Positions 1 through 8,152 of a DNA stretch of 64,000 nt are shown piece by piece (position 1 is the stretch's first letter; each line of letters opens with the position of its first letter). The notes beneath the pieces are model-generated. The model was not told the origin of the DNA and did no database searches. It saw only the letters and a program-made list of their open reading frames with translations. The DNA lies in assembly GCA_965212195.1 (NCBI GenBank), contig CBDBUW010000015.1:372001-436000 (forward strand). Reading direction: 5' to 3'. The DNA is from JAJCYK01 sp965212195. GTDB lineage: Bacteria; Bacteroidota; Bacteroidia; Cytophagales; Cyclobacteriaceae. The position numbers were made by a program, and so were the translations under genes.

Positions 1-373
1 TTTCTAGTTGCTCGTTGGCTAGTAATTCGGTAATCGATGCCTGATTATCGGGGGTCTCCGGAATTTCATCGGAGTTGAATTTGATTCTATGTGCTGATTT
101 GAGCTTGTTAAGAGCCAGGTTTTTACAGGCCCTGTACAAATAAGGCCTAAACCTGGTATTCCTTTGAAGATTATGGCGCACTCCCCACAAATTGATAAAG
201 ACCTCTTGAACTATGTCCTCGGCAAGCGGCTTGTTGCGGGTTATGATGAAAACGAACTGATATAGGCCCTGATAGTGGGATTTGAACAATATCTCAAGAC
301 CTCGACGATCATCTTTCCAAAAGAGATCCAACAGATCTTGATCGCCGTATAAAGGTTGGTTTTGAGAGGCCAT
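1..373 (-). CDS. ECF sigma-70 factor, 3' end cut by window edge
   Basis: RNA polymerase sigma factor of the extracytoplasmic-function type; it would direct core RNA polymerase to a small regulon. The first 124 codons are visible, starting MASQNQPLYGDQD. Region 2 is clear: an FKSHYQGLY-like segment, then the core-binding/-10 melting motif PLAEDIVQEVFINLW, followed by RFRPYLYRACKNLALNKLK. Region 4 lies beyond the left edge. The ATG (complement of 371-373) is the only good start. The gap to the next gene is about 240 bases and divergent. In Bacteroidota such genes often precede a FecR-like anti-sigma gene, but the downstream partner is out of view. The family call is secure; the specific role is unknown. 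Confidence 0.85.
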   Translation of the reverse strand, partial: MASQNQPLYGDQDLLDLFWKDDRRGLEILFKSHYQGLYQFVFIITRNKPLAEDIVQEVFINLWGVRHNLQRNTRFRPYLYRACKNLALNKLKSAHRIKFNSDEIPETPDNQASITELLANEQLE

Positions 374-614
374 ATGATAATTACTTCTCTTATCTAATGA
401 TATGATGCTTAAATTATTGTTTTCATTACCTGGTAAACAACTAATGTAGTTTAATTTTTGACCAGGCCAAACCGTGCAGTCAAAGTTATCCTAGAATAGT
501 CCTATTACCCGGAAGATTTTCAAAGATCAAAAAACCTTACATCAGTCACCCACAGGTCTAATTAATAGGGTTTTCCAGAAGTGGAATACTGTAATTTGTG
601 ATGATAAATACAGT

Positions 615-1442
615 ATGATCATGAAAAATCTTTTCTTAGCCTTTGCAATTGGTATTTTGTCCACGGCATCATCCCAAGCTCAAATACGACTTCATGTGGG
701 TGCAACCACCGCGGTTAATACCACGTTTGTGCTGGACAAAGGACTCTCTGAAGACCCCCGTTACAATTCCACTTTCAGTTATGACTGGGCTCCTATTGGA
801 CTAGCCGCTGGGGTAGACCTGTCACCTTCATTTGGCATCCAACTGGAAACTATACTTTCCAATCAAGGCCAGATTTACGAGGTTATTGATGTAGCCAAAG
901 AAGTGGTAGGTGAGCGTCGCATAGATCTGCAATATGTCCACATCCCCTTGCTGTTCAAGTTCATGAGCGGCAAAACGAACAGGGCGCGGATGAACTTTTC
1001 ATTGGGACCACAACTCTCCTTGCTTCGAGAAGGAACCGAAACTCTGGAATATGACGCCTCCGTACAGGAAATTCCACCAGGAGTAGAGATCCCTGAAGGC
1101 GCGGTAGAGAATGGCGACGGAACTTATAATGTACCCGAGTTGACCACTACGGAGCTTTTAAGTAGCGCTGCAGAGAATGAGTTGGAAAAGTTTAAAAACT
1201 CCGAAGTGCAGATTGCTGGAAGCCTGGGGGTAGATGTGGACATTACACCAAATATTTACTTATCGACCATGATCCGGGCCAACTACTCACTCACTGATAT
1301 GCGTAACGAAGAACTTATCGACTTACTGAGACAAGGAGGAAATGTAGCTGAGGATGTTTTCGGCCGTCGCGCAAATGTATTGGTGGGTCTGCAATTTGGA
1401 GTGCACTACATGTTTGGTGGAGTACCTTCCAAGGCGCGATAA
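615..1442 (+). CDS. Outer-membrane beta-barrel protein, PorT-like fold
   Basis: Predicted secreted outer-membrane barrel of 275 residues. The N-terminus is a typical signal peptide ending SSQAQ. The body has alternating hydrophobic strands, including DLQYVHIPLLFKF and FSLGPQLSLL, which are the usual middle strands of the OMP_b-brl_2/PorT group, and it ends with strand VLVGLQFGVHYMFGG. An acidic, low-complexity stretch around residues 150-180 is probably a surface loop. The ATG at 621 (MKNLFLAF) is an equally good start and leaves a cleaner signal peptide. It stands alone, with a structured-looking stretch after its stop. No specific substrate can be inferred. Confidence 0.75.
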   Translation: MIMKNLFLAFAIGILSTASSQAQIRLHVGATTAVNTTFVLDKGLSEDPRYNSTFSYDWAPIGLAAGVDLSPSFGIQLETILSNQGQIYEVIDVAKEVVGERRIDLQYVHIPLLFKFMSGKTNRARMNFSLGPQLSLLREGTETLEYDASVQEIPPGVEIPEGAVENGDGTYNVPELTTTELLSSAAENELEKFKNSEVQIAGSLGVDVDITPNIYLSTMIRANYSLTDMRNEELIDLLRQGGNVAEDVFGRRANVLVGLQFGVHYMFGGVPSKAR

Positions 1443-1541
1443 CCGGTAGACGCCAAAGGCAATCGCCTGACCAGAGCAGTCGACACCCGCGTGTTACCGG
1501 AGAAGCTTAACGTAAGAGACCGTCTACTTGCCCACAAGTAG
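1443..1541 (+). other. Possible structured RNA or termination region after the barrel gene
   Basis: Just after the stop codon, CCGGTA (1443-1448) can pair with TACCGG (1495-1500), enclosing two short hairpins: AGGC/GCCT at 1457-1468 and ACAC/GTGT at 1483-1494. A separate perfect 7-bp hairpin, CTACTTG-CCCA-CAAGTAG, lies at 1524-1541 with no T-run after it. It does not fit a tRNA cloverleaf. It may be a termination or mRNA-stability structure. The pairing is seen by eye only. Confidence 0.25.
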
Positions 1542-1674
1542 ATTGGCACTCCGTATTTAAAATTTAGTGGTAAAACGGCTTACCGGGGATGTTGAGGTCT
1601 GAGCGTTGGGAGCTGGAATTGAGTGTTGGAAATGTGTGTTGGATATTCCCCCCGCTATCACTACCTTTTGGCCC

Positions 1675-2811
1675 ATGCAGGCCATATCCATTCTAATTGT
1701 TGCCATCACCCTGGCCTTTGTTCATTGGTTAAGCACTCAAAAGACCCCCTGGATTAAGAAAGTCCTCAACTGGTTTCCAGCGATCCTTTTTGCCTATGTG
1801 GTTCCAGCCATAGTTACTCACAGCTTTGACCTGGACCTGTCACAGGTGACCTTACACCAATGGAGTAAGGAGTGGATCATTCCTCTGGCTATTTTATGTG
1901 TCATGAGCGCGCTATCCTTTCGTCAACTAAAAATGATTGGCAGCCGCCCCATTCTACTGTTCGTTTCAGGATCCTTGGCTATTGCCACTTTACCAGTGAT
2001 TTTAGTTTGGCTGATTGGTTTATTTAGTCCTCAGGCTCACGGCATTTTTATAGAACAAGTGTACTGGAAAGGCTTGGTTCCTATTGTAGGCGGATGGATT
2101 GGCGGAAGCACCAGTCAACTAGTGCTTAAAGAACTGGCAGAAACTCCTGAAGGAATGTTCTTATCCGTTTTGGTACTAGACAACATCTTGGTCAACATAT
2201 GGACCATTTTGATGTTTCAATTGATCCAGCGCAGCGACTTATTAAATCGATGGTTTGGCATCAATGACCCCATGCCCCATTTCGTCCCCGACCAAGCGCA
2301 ATCCTCACAAAGAACCTGGCAGGCTATAACTATTACCTTGGGATCAATAATATTAATTGCCGGACTCAGCAAATGGTTTATTCCCTCCTTTTTATGGAAA
2401 GTTGTGATTTTGTCATTCATAGGATTGGCTTTGGGCAACTTTATTAAAAACTGGAATCACCGCTTAGTATTAAAAGCAGGAGGGTTTTTAATCGTCACCA
2501 TCATGGCCATTTTGGGACTAAAGTTAAGTTTCAGCAATATGACCTTACCCTGGTTTTTTGTTTTGATTGTGATAGTTTGGCTGTTGCTACATTATTTGGT
2601 TATGATAGCTGTGGCACGAGTGCTGAAAGTACACATGGCCTGGGTACCGATTGCCAGCATGGCCAATCTAGGAGGCATTTCAACCGCACCGGCAGTGACC
2701 GCTGCTTACAATGAAGAATGGATGCCCCACGCCATTTTGTTGGCCATACTCAGCATGGTCACCGGTACCGCCTGGGGCATGTTTACTATTTATTTGTTTG
2801 GTTTGTTCTAG
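1675..2811 (+). CDS. DUF819 family integral membrane protein
   Basis: Polytopic inner-membrane protein with about ten hydrophobic segments, resembling the DUF819 (YjcL-like) family. Recognisable family features are the early FPAILFAYVVPAIV segment, the glycine-rich GGWIGGSTSQLVLKELAETP loop and the C-terminal helix with SMANLGGISTAPAVTAAYN, which looks like a paired re-entrant element of a transporter. The function of the family is not established; a transport role is only suspected. The ATG at 1675 is preferred because it opens the first membrane helix. In-frame TTG (1606) and GTG (1636) starts would add a polar extension. The following esterase gene is co-directional 33 bases downstream. 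Confidence 0.8.
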   Translation: MQAISILIVAITLAFVHWLSTQKTPWIKKVLNWFPAILFAYVVPAIVTHSFDLDLSQVTLHQWSKEWIIPLAILCVMSALSFRQLKMIGSRPILLFVSGSLAIATLPVILVWLIGLFSPQAHGIFIEQVYWKGLVPIVGGWIGGSTSQLVLKELAETPEGMFLSVLVLDNILVNIWTILMFQLIQRSDLLNRWFGINDPMPHFVPDQAQSSQRTWQAITITLGSIILIAGLSKWFIPSFLWKVVILSFIGLALGNFIKNWNHRLVLKAGGFLIVTIMAILGLKLSFSNMTLPWFFVLIVIVWLLLHYLVMIAVARVLKVHMAWVPIASMANLGGISTAPAVTAAYNEEWMPHAILLAILSMVTGTAWGMFTIYLFGLF

Positions 2812-2844
2812 GAACTAATTAATTTATTCTTCTAAGAATTAACT

Positions 2845-3750
2845 ATGAAAGTATTGCTTCTGCTGTGGGCCCTCACGATTTGTGGGAGTCTGAACGCCAC
2901 CGACTATTTTGTTATTTATCTAGGAGGCCAGTCCAATATGGATGGATATGGTTATACTAAGGACTTGCCAGCAAGCTTCAAGGATGGATTTAATGATGTA
3001 TACATATTCCATGGAAATCCCGCTCCTGACAATGAAGGGAGCGCGGATGGAAATGGGCTTTGGACATTGCTGCGGCCAGGGCACGGTGTGGGCTTCAAAT
3101 CGGATGGGCAACAAAATCATTATTCAGACCGCTTTGGTGTTGAGCTGAGCCTGATCGATGAGTTAAAGAGTCTAATGCCCCAGGCGCGGTTTGCCTTGGT
3201 TAAATACTCCAGGGGTGGGACCTCCATCGATAGTCTGGCTGCCGCGCAGTTCGGTTGTTGGGAACCCGATTTTCAAGGGACGACTGGTATCAATCAATAC
3301 GATCATTTTTTGGCCGCCACTCGCAATGCATTCAAACTGGAAGATATTGACGGTGATGGAGAAAAGGATCGGCTAATACCCATTGGTATAATTTGGATGC
3401 AGGGCGAAAGTGATGCAACTATAAACGAGGAGGTGGCTTCCCGATACTATCATAACTTAAAGCGTTTAATGGATTTGATCCGGGCAGCTTATCATGTTGA
3501 CGACCTGCCGGTGGTGATCGGTAAGATTTCGGATTCTTGGAATGAAGAACAAGACGGTAAAGTTTGGGATTATGGTGAACTGGTGCAATATGCTCAGGAA
3601 AAATTTGTTCGTACCGATGACAAAGCCGCCATCGTACGCACTACACGCTATTATAAGTACTCCGACCCTTGGCATTACGACAGTGAGGGGTATCTTGATC
3701 TGGGGAGGCAGTTTGCCCGGGCATTGGTACAATTGATGGATTTTGAATAA
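2845..3750 (+). CDS. Secreted SGNH-type carbohydrate acetylesterase (SASA/CE6-like)
   Basis: Predicted exported esterase of 301 residues that would remove acetyl groups from polysaccharides or sialic acids. It has a signal peptide (MKVLLLLWALTICGSLNA) followed at once by VIYLGGQSNMDGYG, the GQSNM nucleophile-serine block of the SASA family. Later come GIIWMQGESDA, the second family block, and a C-terminal DPWHYDSEGYLDLG, which supplies the Asp-x-x-His part of the triad. The length is normal for the family. The next gene starts 6 bases after its stop, so the two are probably co-transcribed. The natural substrate cannot be told from sequence, and no glycosidase or SusCD genes lie nearby. Confidence 0.85.
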   Translation: MKVLLLLWALTICGSLNATDYFVIYLGGQSNMDGYGYTKDLPASFKDGFNDVYIFHGNPAPDNEGSADGNGLWTLLRPGHGVGFKSDGQQNHYSDRFGVELSLIDELKSLMPQARFALVKYSRGGTSIDSLAAAQFGCWEPDFQGTTGINQYDHFLAATRNAFKLEDIDGDGEKDRLIPIGIIWMQGESDATINEEVASRYYHNLKRLMDLIRAAYHVDDLPVVIGKISDSWNEEQDGKVWDYGELVQYAQEKFVRTDDKAAIVRTTRYYKYSDPWHYDSEGYLDLGRQFARALVQLMDFE

Positions 3751-3755
3751 ACCTG

Positions 3756-4097
3756 ATGGCTTACAGTGACTATTTAGTGGAACGAGTACGAAAACGCCTG
3801 GCTAAAGGAGGACAGGTAGAAGAACGAAAAATGATGGGCGGCATGGTGTTTATGGTCAACCATAAGATGTGCGTGGGTGTCGACATAGACAAAAAAACCC
3901 AGCAAGATCGGCTGATGGTACGAGTAGGTAAATTACCTTATATGGAACTGTTGGCTAAGCGAGGGAGTCGGGAGATGGACTTCACCGGAAAAGTAATGAG
4001 GGGTTTCCTATTTATTGATCCTGATGGTTTTGATGCTGAAGAGGATCTTGATTTCTGGATTGAGCGCGCCTTGGAGTTTAATGAAATGATCCGCTAA
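3756..4097 (+). CDS. TfoX/Sxy N-terminal-domain protein
   Basis: A 113-residue cytoplasmic protein made only of the TfoX N-terminal domain. Visible markers are the ERKMMGGMVFMVN segment (family core RxMFGGxxxxxxG), the middle DRLMVRVGK strand, and the C-terminal FIDPDGFDAEEDLDFWIERAL helix. In gammaproteobacteria the full-length protein activates competence genes, but stand-alone N-terminal domains are widespread in Bacteroidota and have no proven role. It starts 6 bases after the esterase stop. A hairpin with ACGGCT (4119-4124) and AGCCGT (4136-4141) follows it and may mark transcript processing. Confidence 0.85.
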   Translation: MAYSDYLVERVRKRLAKGGQVEERKMMGGMVFMVNHKMCVGVDIDKKTQQDRLMVRVGKLPYMELLAKRGSREMDFTGKVMRGFLFIDPDGFDAEEDLDFWIERALEFNEMIR

Positions 4098-4282
4098 TGA
4101 ATAAGGGCTCCCTGGAAAACGGCTCAAGTCCTGCCAGCCGTATTACAAACTTTCACGTCGTTCGGTGTTCTCCACTTCTTCTAGATTCGATTGCATTTAA
4201 ATGAACCTCCATTTCTAAATTAATCCATGGTCCAGGGATCTAGAAAAGTATCTTGCTATCTGCCATTTTCCAACACCACATC

Positions 4283-4310
4283 TCTACCGTCACCGTCAAC
4301 CGTTACCGTC
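4283..4310. repeat. Short ACCGTC near-tandem repeats
   Basis: ACCGTC occurs at 4286-4291, 4292-4297 and 4305-4310, with a diverged unit AACCGTT between, just beyond the stop codon of the DoxX gene. TCTACCGTC (4283-4291) recurs exactly at 7056-7064. This is too short for a known repeat class; it may be chance or a binding site. Confidence 0.3.
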
Positions 4311-4314
4311 AAAA

Positions 4315-4731
4315 CTACCTTTTATAAAATAACTTCCGGTCAAGCGAGTATTTCCCACCTCCGGTTACCAGCAGTACCACAAATATCAACAAAAATAGAA
4401 ATGCTTTTTCCTTGGTTCCAAAAGGATCCGCAGCGTGGTGAATAAAACCCGCTACTGCCATGGCAATGATCAATACCAATGCTGCATAGCGTGTCCCTAA
4501 GCCTAAAATCACTAAAAATCCGCAGATGCCTTCGGCAAAGGCCACCAACACTAGGGAAAGCTCTGGGCCTAGGCCAATGGGATCGCCAAATCCCATATCC
4601 CCTTTGGCTATCCTCATAAGTTTGGGCACCCCGTGGGTCATAATGAAAATTCCGCTGAATAAGCGCAAAAGCAAAATGCCGAAATCCGTAGGTCCTTTGG
4701 TTAGATCAGAGTTGGTAAAATTCTTAAACAT
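4315..4731 (-). CDS. DoxX family membrane protein
   Basis: Small inner-membrane protein of 138 residues with four hydrophobic helices: the first contains LLLRLFSGIFIMTHGVPKL, then LVAFAEGICGFLVILGL, then ALVLIIAMAVAGFIHH, then FLFLLIFVVLLVTGGGKYSLD. The RxxxGxxxxxHGxxK start, the central AxxE and the terminal GxGxYSLD are standard DoxX-family signatures. Family members are linked to respiration-associated or redox functions but the reaction is undefined. It is transcribed alone from a promoter-like sequence at 4766-4799. Its length is normal and nothing is truncated. Confidence 0.9.
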   Translation of the reverse strand: MFKNFTNSDLTKGPTDFGILLLRLFSGIFIMTHGVPKLMRIAKGDMGFGDPIGLGPELSLVLVAFAEGICGFLVILGLGTRYAALVLIIAMAVAGFIHHAADPFGTKEKAFLFLLIFVVLLVTGGGKYSLDRKLFYKR

Positions 4732-4765
4732 AATACATATGGAGTTGATCGCAAGGCAAACTAAG

Positions 4766-4799
4766 CAAAACTATTGGCTTATGAAAGTACCTCGACAAA
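4766..4799 (-). promoter_or_regulatory. Bacteroidota-type promoter for doxX
   Basis: On the minus strand TTTG (complement of 4796-4799) is followed after 22 bases by TAGTTTTG (complement of 4766-4773), a match to the TTTG/TAnnTTTG pattern of the Bacteroidota primary sigma factor. The expected start site is near 4762, giving a leader of about 30 bases. Confidence 0.5.
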
Positions 4800-4858
4800 G
4801 AGGCTACAGAAGGTGAATGGACTCCTCCCAAAAGCTAAAGTCAAGACCGTCTACTTAT

Positions 4859-6730
4859 TTACTCCAATAACACTTTTTCTCGTTTAGGATACTTCACCTG
4901 GTAACCCAACCTTAATTCCCTTTGATCTTTTGGTTCCAGATCCAGCTCCCAGGTAACTGCTCCCGTTTTCTCGTCGAATCTTCCCGAAGATAGCTCCTCA
5001 GGAGCTACAGAAATTTCGCTAATAGCCGGAGTAGGGATCTGATCAAATAGCTGGATATTAACCGGTTGGCTCTTTTGATTGCGTACGGTTATCTTAAATG
5101 CCCGGGTCTCGATCTTGTTACCTCCTATGAACTTGCGTCGTGTGAAGACATCTACCGGCTCTCTGGCAATTACCAGGCTACGATCCCTTCCTAGGGATAT
5201 ATCCAAAGTGTCTTCCAAAGATTTGGCATTCAACAACGATCTCCCCACATAAGCATCCTCAAAATAAAGGTTAGCCTCCCCTTCCAGCAAGTTGTATTGA
5301 TCCCAATTGACAATTCGGGCTACCAGGAAGGCATCCTTATCCAGCTTAGGTACCGCATAGTATTGATAAATCGCTTGGAGTTCAAATTTTTTCAAGTCCA
5401 CCAATAATTGCTCAGCCTCCGATTTAATGGTGTATGGTTTTTCCACCTCTATTTCCACGGTGGTCTGGTTCTCAATGGTAGTGGTGGTGATTATTTCCGC
5501 CTTGCGCGCCGGGATTGAACTAACACCACGCACCCTGATCCCCGAGGCACGTCCTTGAAGGCCATATGCGGTGACCACTACATCATCCAACTGGGTTACA
5601 TCCTCTTGCATTGAGATATTCATCACCGGACCGGAAATGGGTCGATCTACTGAAATGAAACCCACGGAAGAGAATACCAAATTTGCGCCCGGAGGCACAC
5701 TTAAATTATACCTTCCAGTGATATCCGATATTGTACCAGTAGTGGTGCCTTTAACCACAATATTCACACCCGGCAAGGGTGATCCTTCTGCATCTTTAAC
5801 CACTCCAGATACTTCCCTTACAGGAATCCTGGATCCGTAAATCCCCTCGGCATGTTCAAAAACGGTATTCCTTAAGTAATTCAAGTACCATGTTTGCAAC
5901 TGTGGTACTTGTCCACTTTTGTTAGGGTCGGCATTAGAAAATTTCAACTTCACCTCATTCCAATCAATACCGGTATTTTGATAAACCTCTGCTTTATACC
6001 CCAGTTGAATGGGGCTTGTAATGTCCTTTACCCGTACATCATACTTTGGGAACCATCCCGCATTAGCCACCAGATAAGAAATATTAAATTCCGCCAATGT
6101 GCTTTGGAGAGCCTCAATTCTTATTTCCAACTCTACAGCTGGCAGTCCCTCTTCTTGCTGTATCAAGGCCATCTGATTTTCCAATTTTTTTTGTACCTCG
6201 ATCTTTTGCTCGATCTGAAGGGTCAGTTTAAGGTCTTCTTGATTGATAGCATTCAATTCCCGGTAGTAAAAACTCATGGCCGATTTCAGACGCTCCAAAG
6301 TTACTGCCGTCTGGTCACTGCCCAGAAATTTGTTTTTATTTAGCAAGCTGACTTGCTCTTTTAACACTTGTTGTTGCGCTTTAGCTAAATCAATGGTGGT
6401 TTGAACCTCATTTATTTTTTGTTCCAGGCTATCCATCTTAAGATCCCGCTGTTTTTCTGCCAGAAAGTTATATCGGTGATTAACAGATAATATGGTAAAA
6501 TCTCCAGTTGCCTTTGCTTGAATACTTTTTGTGTCCACGTAAGGAGACAAGTTCTCTACAATTAGACTGACGGTTCCGGGTTTCAATGTAATCTTTCCTG
6601 TACGATAAATTTGGGCCCCCTGTAGAAACACCGTTACCTCTTCAATTTTTGTATCCAGACTTTTTTCTGAAAAATTTTGTGCAGATAAAAGGTTAACACT
6701 TAGTATCGAGAGTAGTATAAAGTTCCTCAT
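4859..6730 (-). CDS. DUF4140/DUF4139 protein with inserted SusC-like regulatory domain
   Basis: Exported protein of 623 residues. Signal peptide to about residue 18. Residues 25-125 match the DUF4140 pattern (IEEVTVFLQGAQIYRTGKI). A coiled-coil-like stretch follows (about 95-200), then the DUF4139 beta-rich region beginning ISYLVANAGWFPKYDVRV. At about 305-375 a carboxypeptidase-D-regulatory-like domain is inserted (VSGVVKDAEGSPLPGVNIVV, then SDITGRYNLSVP). After it comes QLDDVVVTAYG, which resembles the plug-entry motif of SusC proteins. The DUF4139 part resumes and ends LGYQVKYPKREKVLLE. The family is also known from eukaryotes as mucoidy-inhibitor A. The function is unknown; the inserted domain suggests an outer-membrane-facing location. 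Transcribed alone. Confidence 0.8.
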   Translation of the reverse strand: MRNFILLSILSVNLLSAQNFSEKSLDTKIEEVTVFLQGAQIYRTGKITLKPGTVSLIVENLSPYVDTKSIQAKATGDFTILSVNHRYNFLAEKQRDLKMDSLEQKINEVQTTIDLAKAQQQVLKEQVSLLNKNKFLGSDQTAVTLERLKSAMSFYYRELNAINQEDLKLTLQIEQKIEVQKKLENQMALIQQEEGLPAVELEIRIEALQSTLAEFNISYLVANAGWFPKYDVRVKDITSPIQLGYKAEVYQNTGIDWNEVKLKFSNADPNKSGQVPQLQTWYLNYLRNTVFEHAEGIYGSRIPVREVSGVVKDAEGSPLPGVNIVVKGTTTGTISDITGRYNLSVPPGANLVFSSVGFISVDRPISGPVMNISMQEDVTQLDDVVVTAYGLQGRASGIRVRGVSSIPARKAEIITTTTIENQTTVEIEVEKPYTIKSEAEQLLVDLKKFELQAIYQYYAVPKLDKDAFLVARIVNWDQYNLLEGEANLYFEDAYVGRSLLNAKSLEDTLDISLGRDRSLVIAREPVDVFTRRKFIGGNKIETRAFKITVRNQKSQPVNIQLFDQIPTPAISEISVAPEELSSGRFDEKTGAVTWELDLEPKDQRELRLGYQVKYPKREKVLLE

Positions 6731-7062
6731 AGGCTTTTATTAGGGGATGCAGAGAACAGCCGAATTCCATAAAATCACCCATGATATTTAGAAATCAGTC
6801 AACTGGAGACTGCCGATCGCCAGACGACATACGGATGGCAACCACGCGCAACACCAAGTATACGTCTTACTAAGAGGAAATTTTAGCCAATCTCAACTAC
6901 AGAGACCCTCAGTTCGTAATTTAAAAATGGGTGGGTGGGGGGCACCCCTAAAAATCCTAGGATTAACTGATCAGAGATTATTTAATGTGCAAGAACTGTT
7001 GTTCCTTTGGATCGGGTCGTTGGCGGTTCCCCATGACGAAGCCTAGCGAAGGTGGTCTACCG
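6731..7062. other. 332-base intergenic stretch with a G-rich tract
   Basis: No open frame here is convincing. The only notable element is on the plus strand: GGG (6929-6931), T, GGG (6933-6935), T, then six G (6937-6942), followed by CACCCC. GGGTG and CACCC can form a 5-bp hairpin, or the G-runs could stack as a small quadruplex. It lies between two minus-strand genes and so would be in the leader of the DUF4139 gene or the trailer of the next one. Confidence 0.4.
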
Positions 7063-7653
7063 TCAAATAAACACTCGTGGGCCCGATTTCAGTAGATCAG
7101 CAAATTCAGGTGGTCCGCTGGTAAGTTGGTCCGTGAAATTTTGGAGGTCGTCCAGGGTCTTATTGGAGATCAAATGGATCAGCTCGTCCATGACCTGACC
7201 GCTTAGGGTAAAAGGGTAGTGGTGGAAGATCATATCACCACCCTGAAAATGGCCGTAGATCTGGAACTCCTTCAATTCCGATACCGGCGCATGGCTGATA
7301 GCGCATGTTCCCAGCCACCGTTCAACATCAAGAGGTGTTGCTTCAAATTGCTTGCGACGTTCCTCCAAATCCAGGTGCTGATCGAAATATTTGGCAATAT
7401 TGGCCTTTGACTCTTGTGACAAGGTCATGCGCATTTTTTCCGAACAAGGCCAACAGATAGCATATTCAAATATCGTGGAATAGCTATTAAGCCCATCGTA
7501 AGGTTTTAAGGCTTTTTCAATTAAGTAATCCACCTCCTCTTCCAACAAATTGCACTCACATGATATGCATGTTTCAAAATACCCTCCTGTAGCGTCCTTG
7601 CGAAATATCTTGGGGATGGAAATATAATTGGGTGTAACGTAATAGTCGGCCAT
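7063..7653 (-). CDS. Conserved-looking unknown with CxxC-type cysteine pairs
   Basis: Not recognised. A soluble, acidic protein of about 196 residues without signal peptide or membrane helix. Two cysteine groups, FETCISCECNLLEEE near residue 30 and ICWPCSEKM near residue 65, are arranged like the halves of a zinc ribbon or a metal-binding clasp. A third cysteine sits in WLGTCAISH. The C-terminal half is rich in aromatic residues (QIYGHFQGGDMIFHHYPF) and then helical. The ATG complementary to 7651-7653 (MADYYVTP) is preferred over the upstream in-frame ATG ending at 7683, which adds an extra ten residues. It is transcribed alone; the neighbours give no clue. Confidence 0.6.
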   Translation of the reverse strand: MADYYVTPNYISIPKIFRKDATGGYFETCISCECNLLEEEVDYLIEKALKPYDGLNSYSTIFEYAICWPCSEKMRMTLSQESKANIAKYFDQHLDLEERRKQFEATPLDVERWLGTCAISHAPVSELKEFQIYGHFQGGDMIFHHYPFTLSGQVMDELIHLISNKTLDDLQNFTDQLTSGPPEFADLLKSGPRVFI

Positions 7654-7786
7654 ATCTATAAATTCCAATATGAATTTAAGCAATTTTGGAAGTCTAGGTT
7701 ATTCTTTTTTGTGATTAAGCCAACAATTTATTTCTAATGTCCCGGAAATCCATATCTTGTGTTATTAACCTAACCCCAATAGCACC

Positions 7787-8152
7787 ATGGAAGAAAATCC
7801 AGTAATAGACAATCCCCAATCAGAAGACACCTCAGCCCCTGAAAATAAAACCATCGCCATTATTGCATATCTCACGGTAATCGGCCTTATAGCGGCCATT
7901 GTTATGAACCAGGACAAGAAGGAGCCCTTCAGCAGCTTTCATATCCGGCAAGCACTGGGAATATTTGTTAGTCTACTGGTTATCTCCTTTGTGGGAGTAA
8001 TACCTATTTTAGGTTGGATCATAGCTATCCTAGGAGGAATCATGCTTTTTGTACTATGGATAATGGGCCTGATCAACGCCATAAGCGGAAAGACTAAGAC
8101 CGTCCCTGTACTGGGAGATAAATTCGCGGAATGGTTTGCCGGAGTAAGTTAA
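7787..8152 (+). CDS. DUF4870/Tic20-like membrane protein
   Basis: A 121-residue protein. After an acidic, proline-containing N-terminal tail come three or four membrane helices: TIAIIAYLTVIGLIAAIVMN, then the family-typical amphipathic SSFHIRQALGIF, then VSLLVISFVGVIPILGWI and IAILGGIMLFVLWIMGLINA. The order of N-terminal helix, FHIRQA loop and two further helices fits the Tic20-like/DUF4870 family. It is common and uncharacterised in bacteria. Its last four bases overlap the 3' end of the convergent S9 peptidase gene, so the two transcripts must read through each other's terminus. Confidence 0.8.
   Translation: MEENPVIDNPQSEDTSAPENKTIAIIAYLTVIGLIAAIVMNQDKKEPFSSFHIRQALGIFVSLLVISFVGVIPILGWIIAILGGIMLFVLWIMGLINAISGKTKTVPVLGDKFAEWFAGVS

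Noticed and set aside
4119..4141. ACGGCT/AGCCGT hairpin that looked like a tRNA arm
   Set aside because: No acceptor, D or anticodon stems and no T-loop consensus nearby; at best an mRNA 3' hairpin.
4227..4445. Plus-strand frame of 72 codons over the end of the DoxX gene
   Set aside because: It is antisense to a clear DoxX-family gene and has low-complexity Thr/Ser/Pro translation with no motif.
5571..6343. Plus-strand frames inside the DUF4139 gene
   Set aside because: Shadows of a real minus-strand gene; no motif and no start context.
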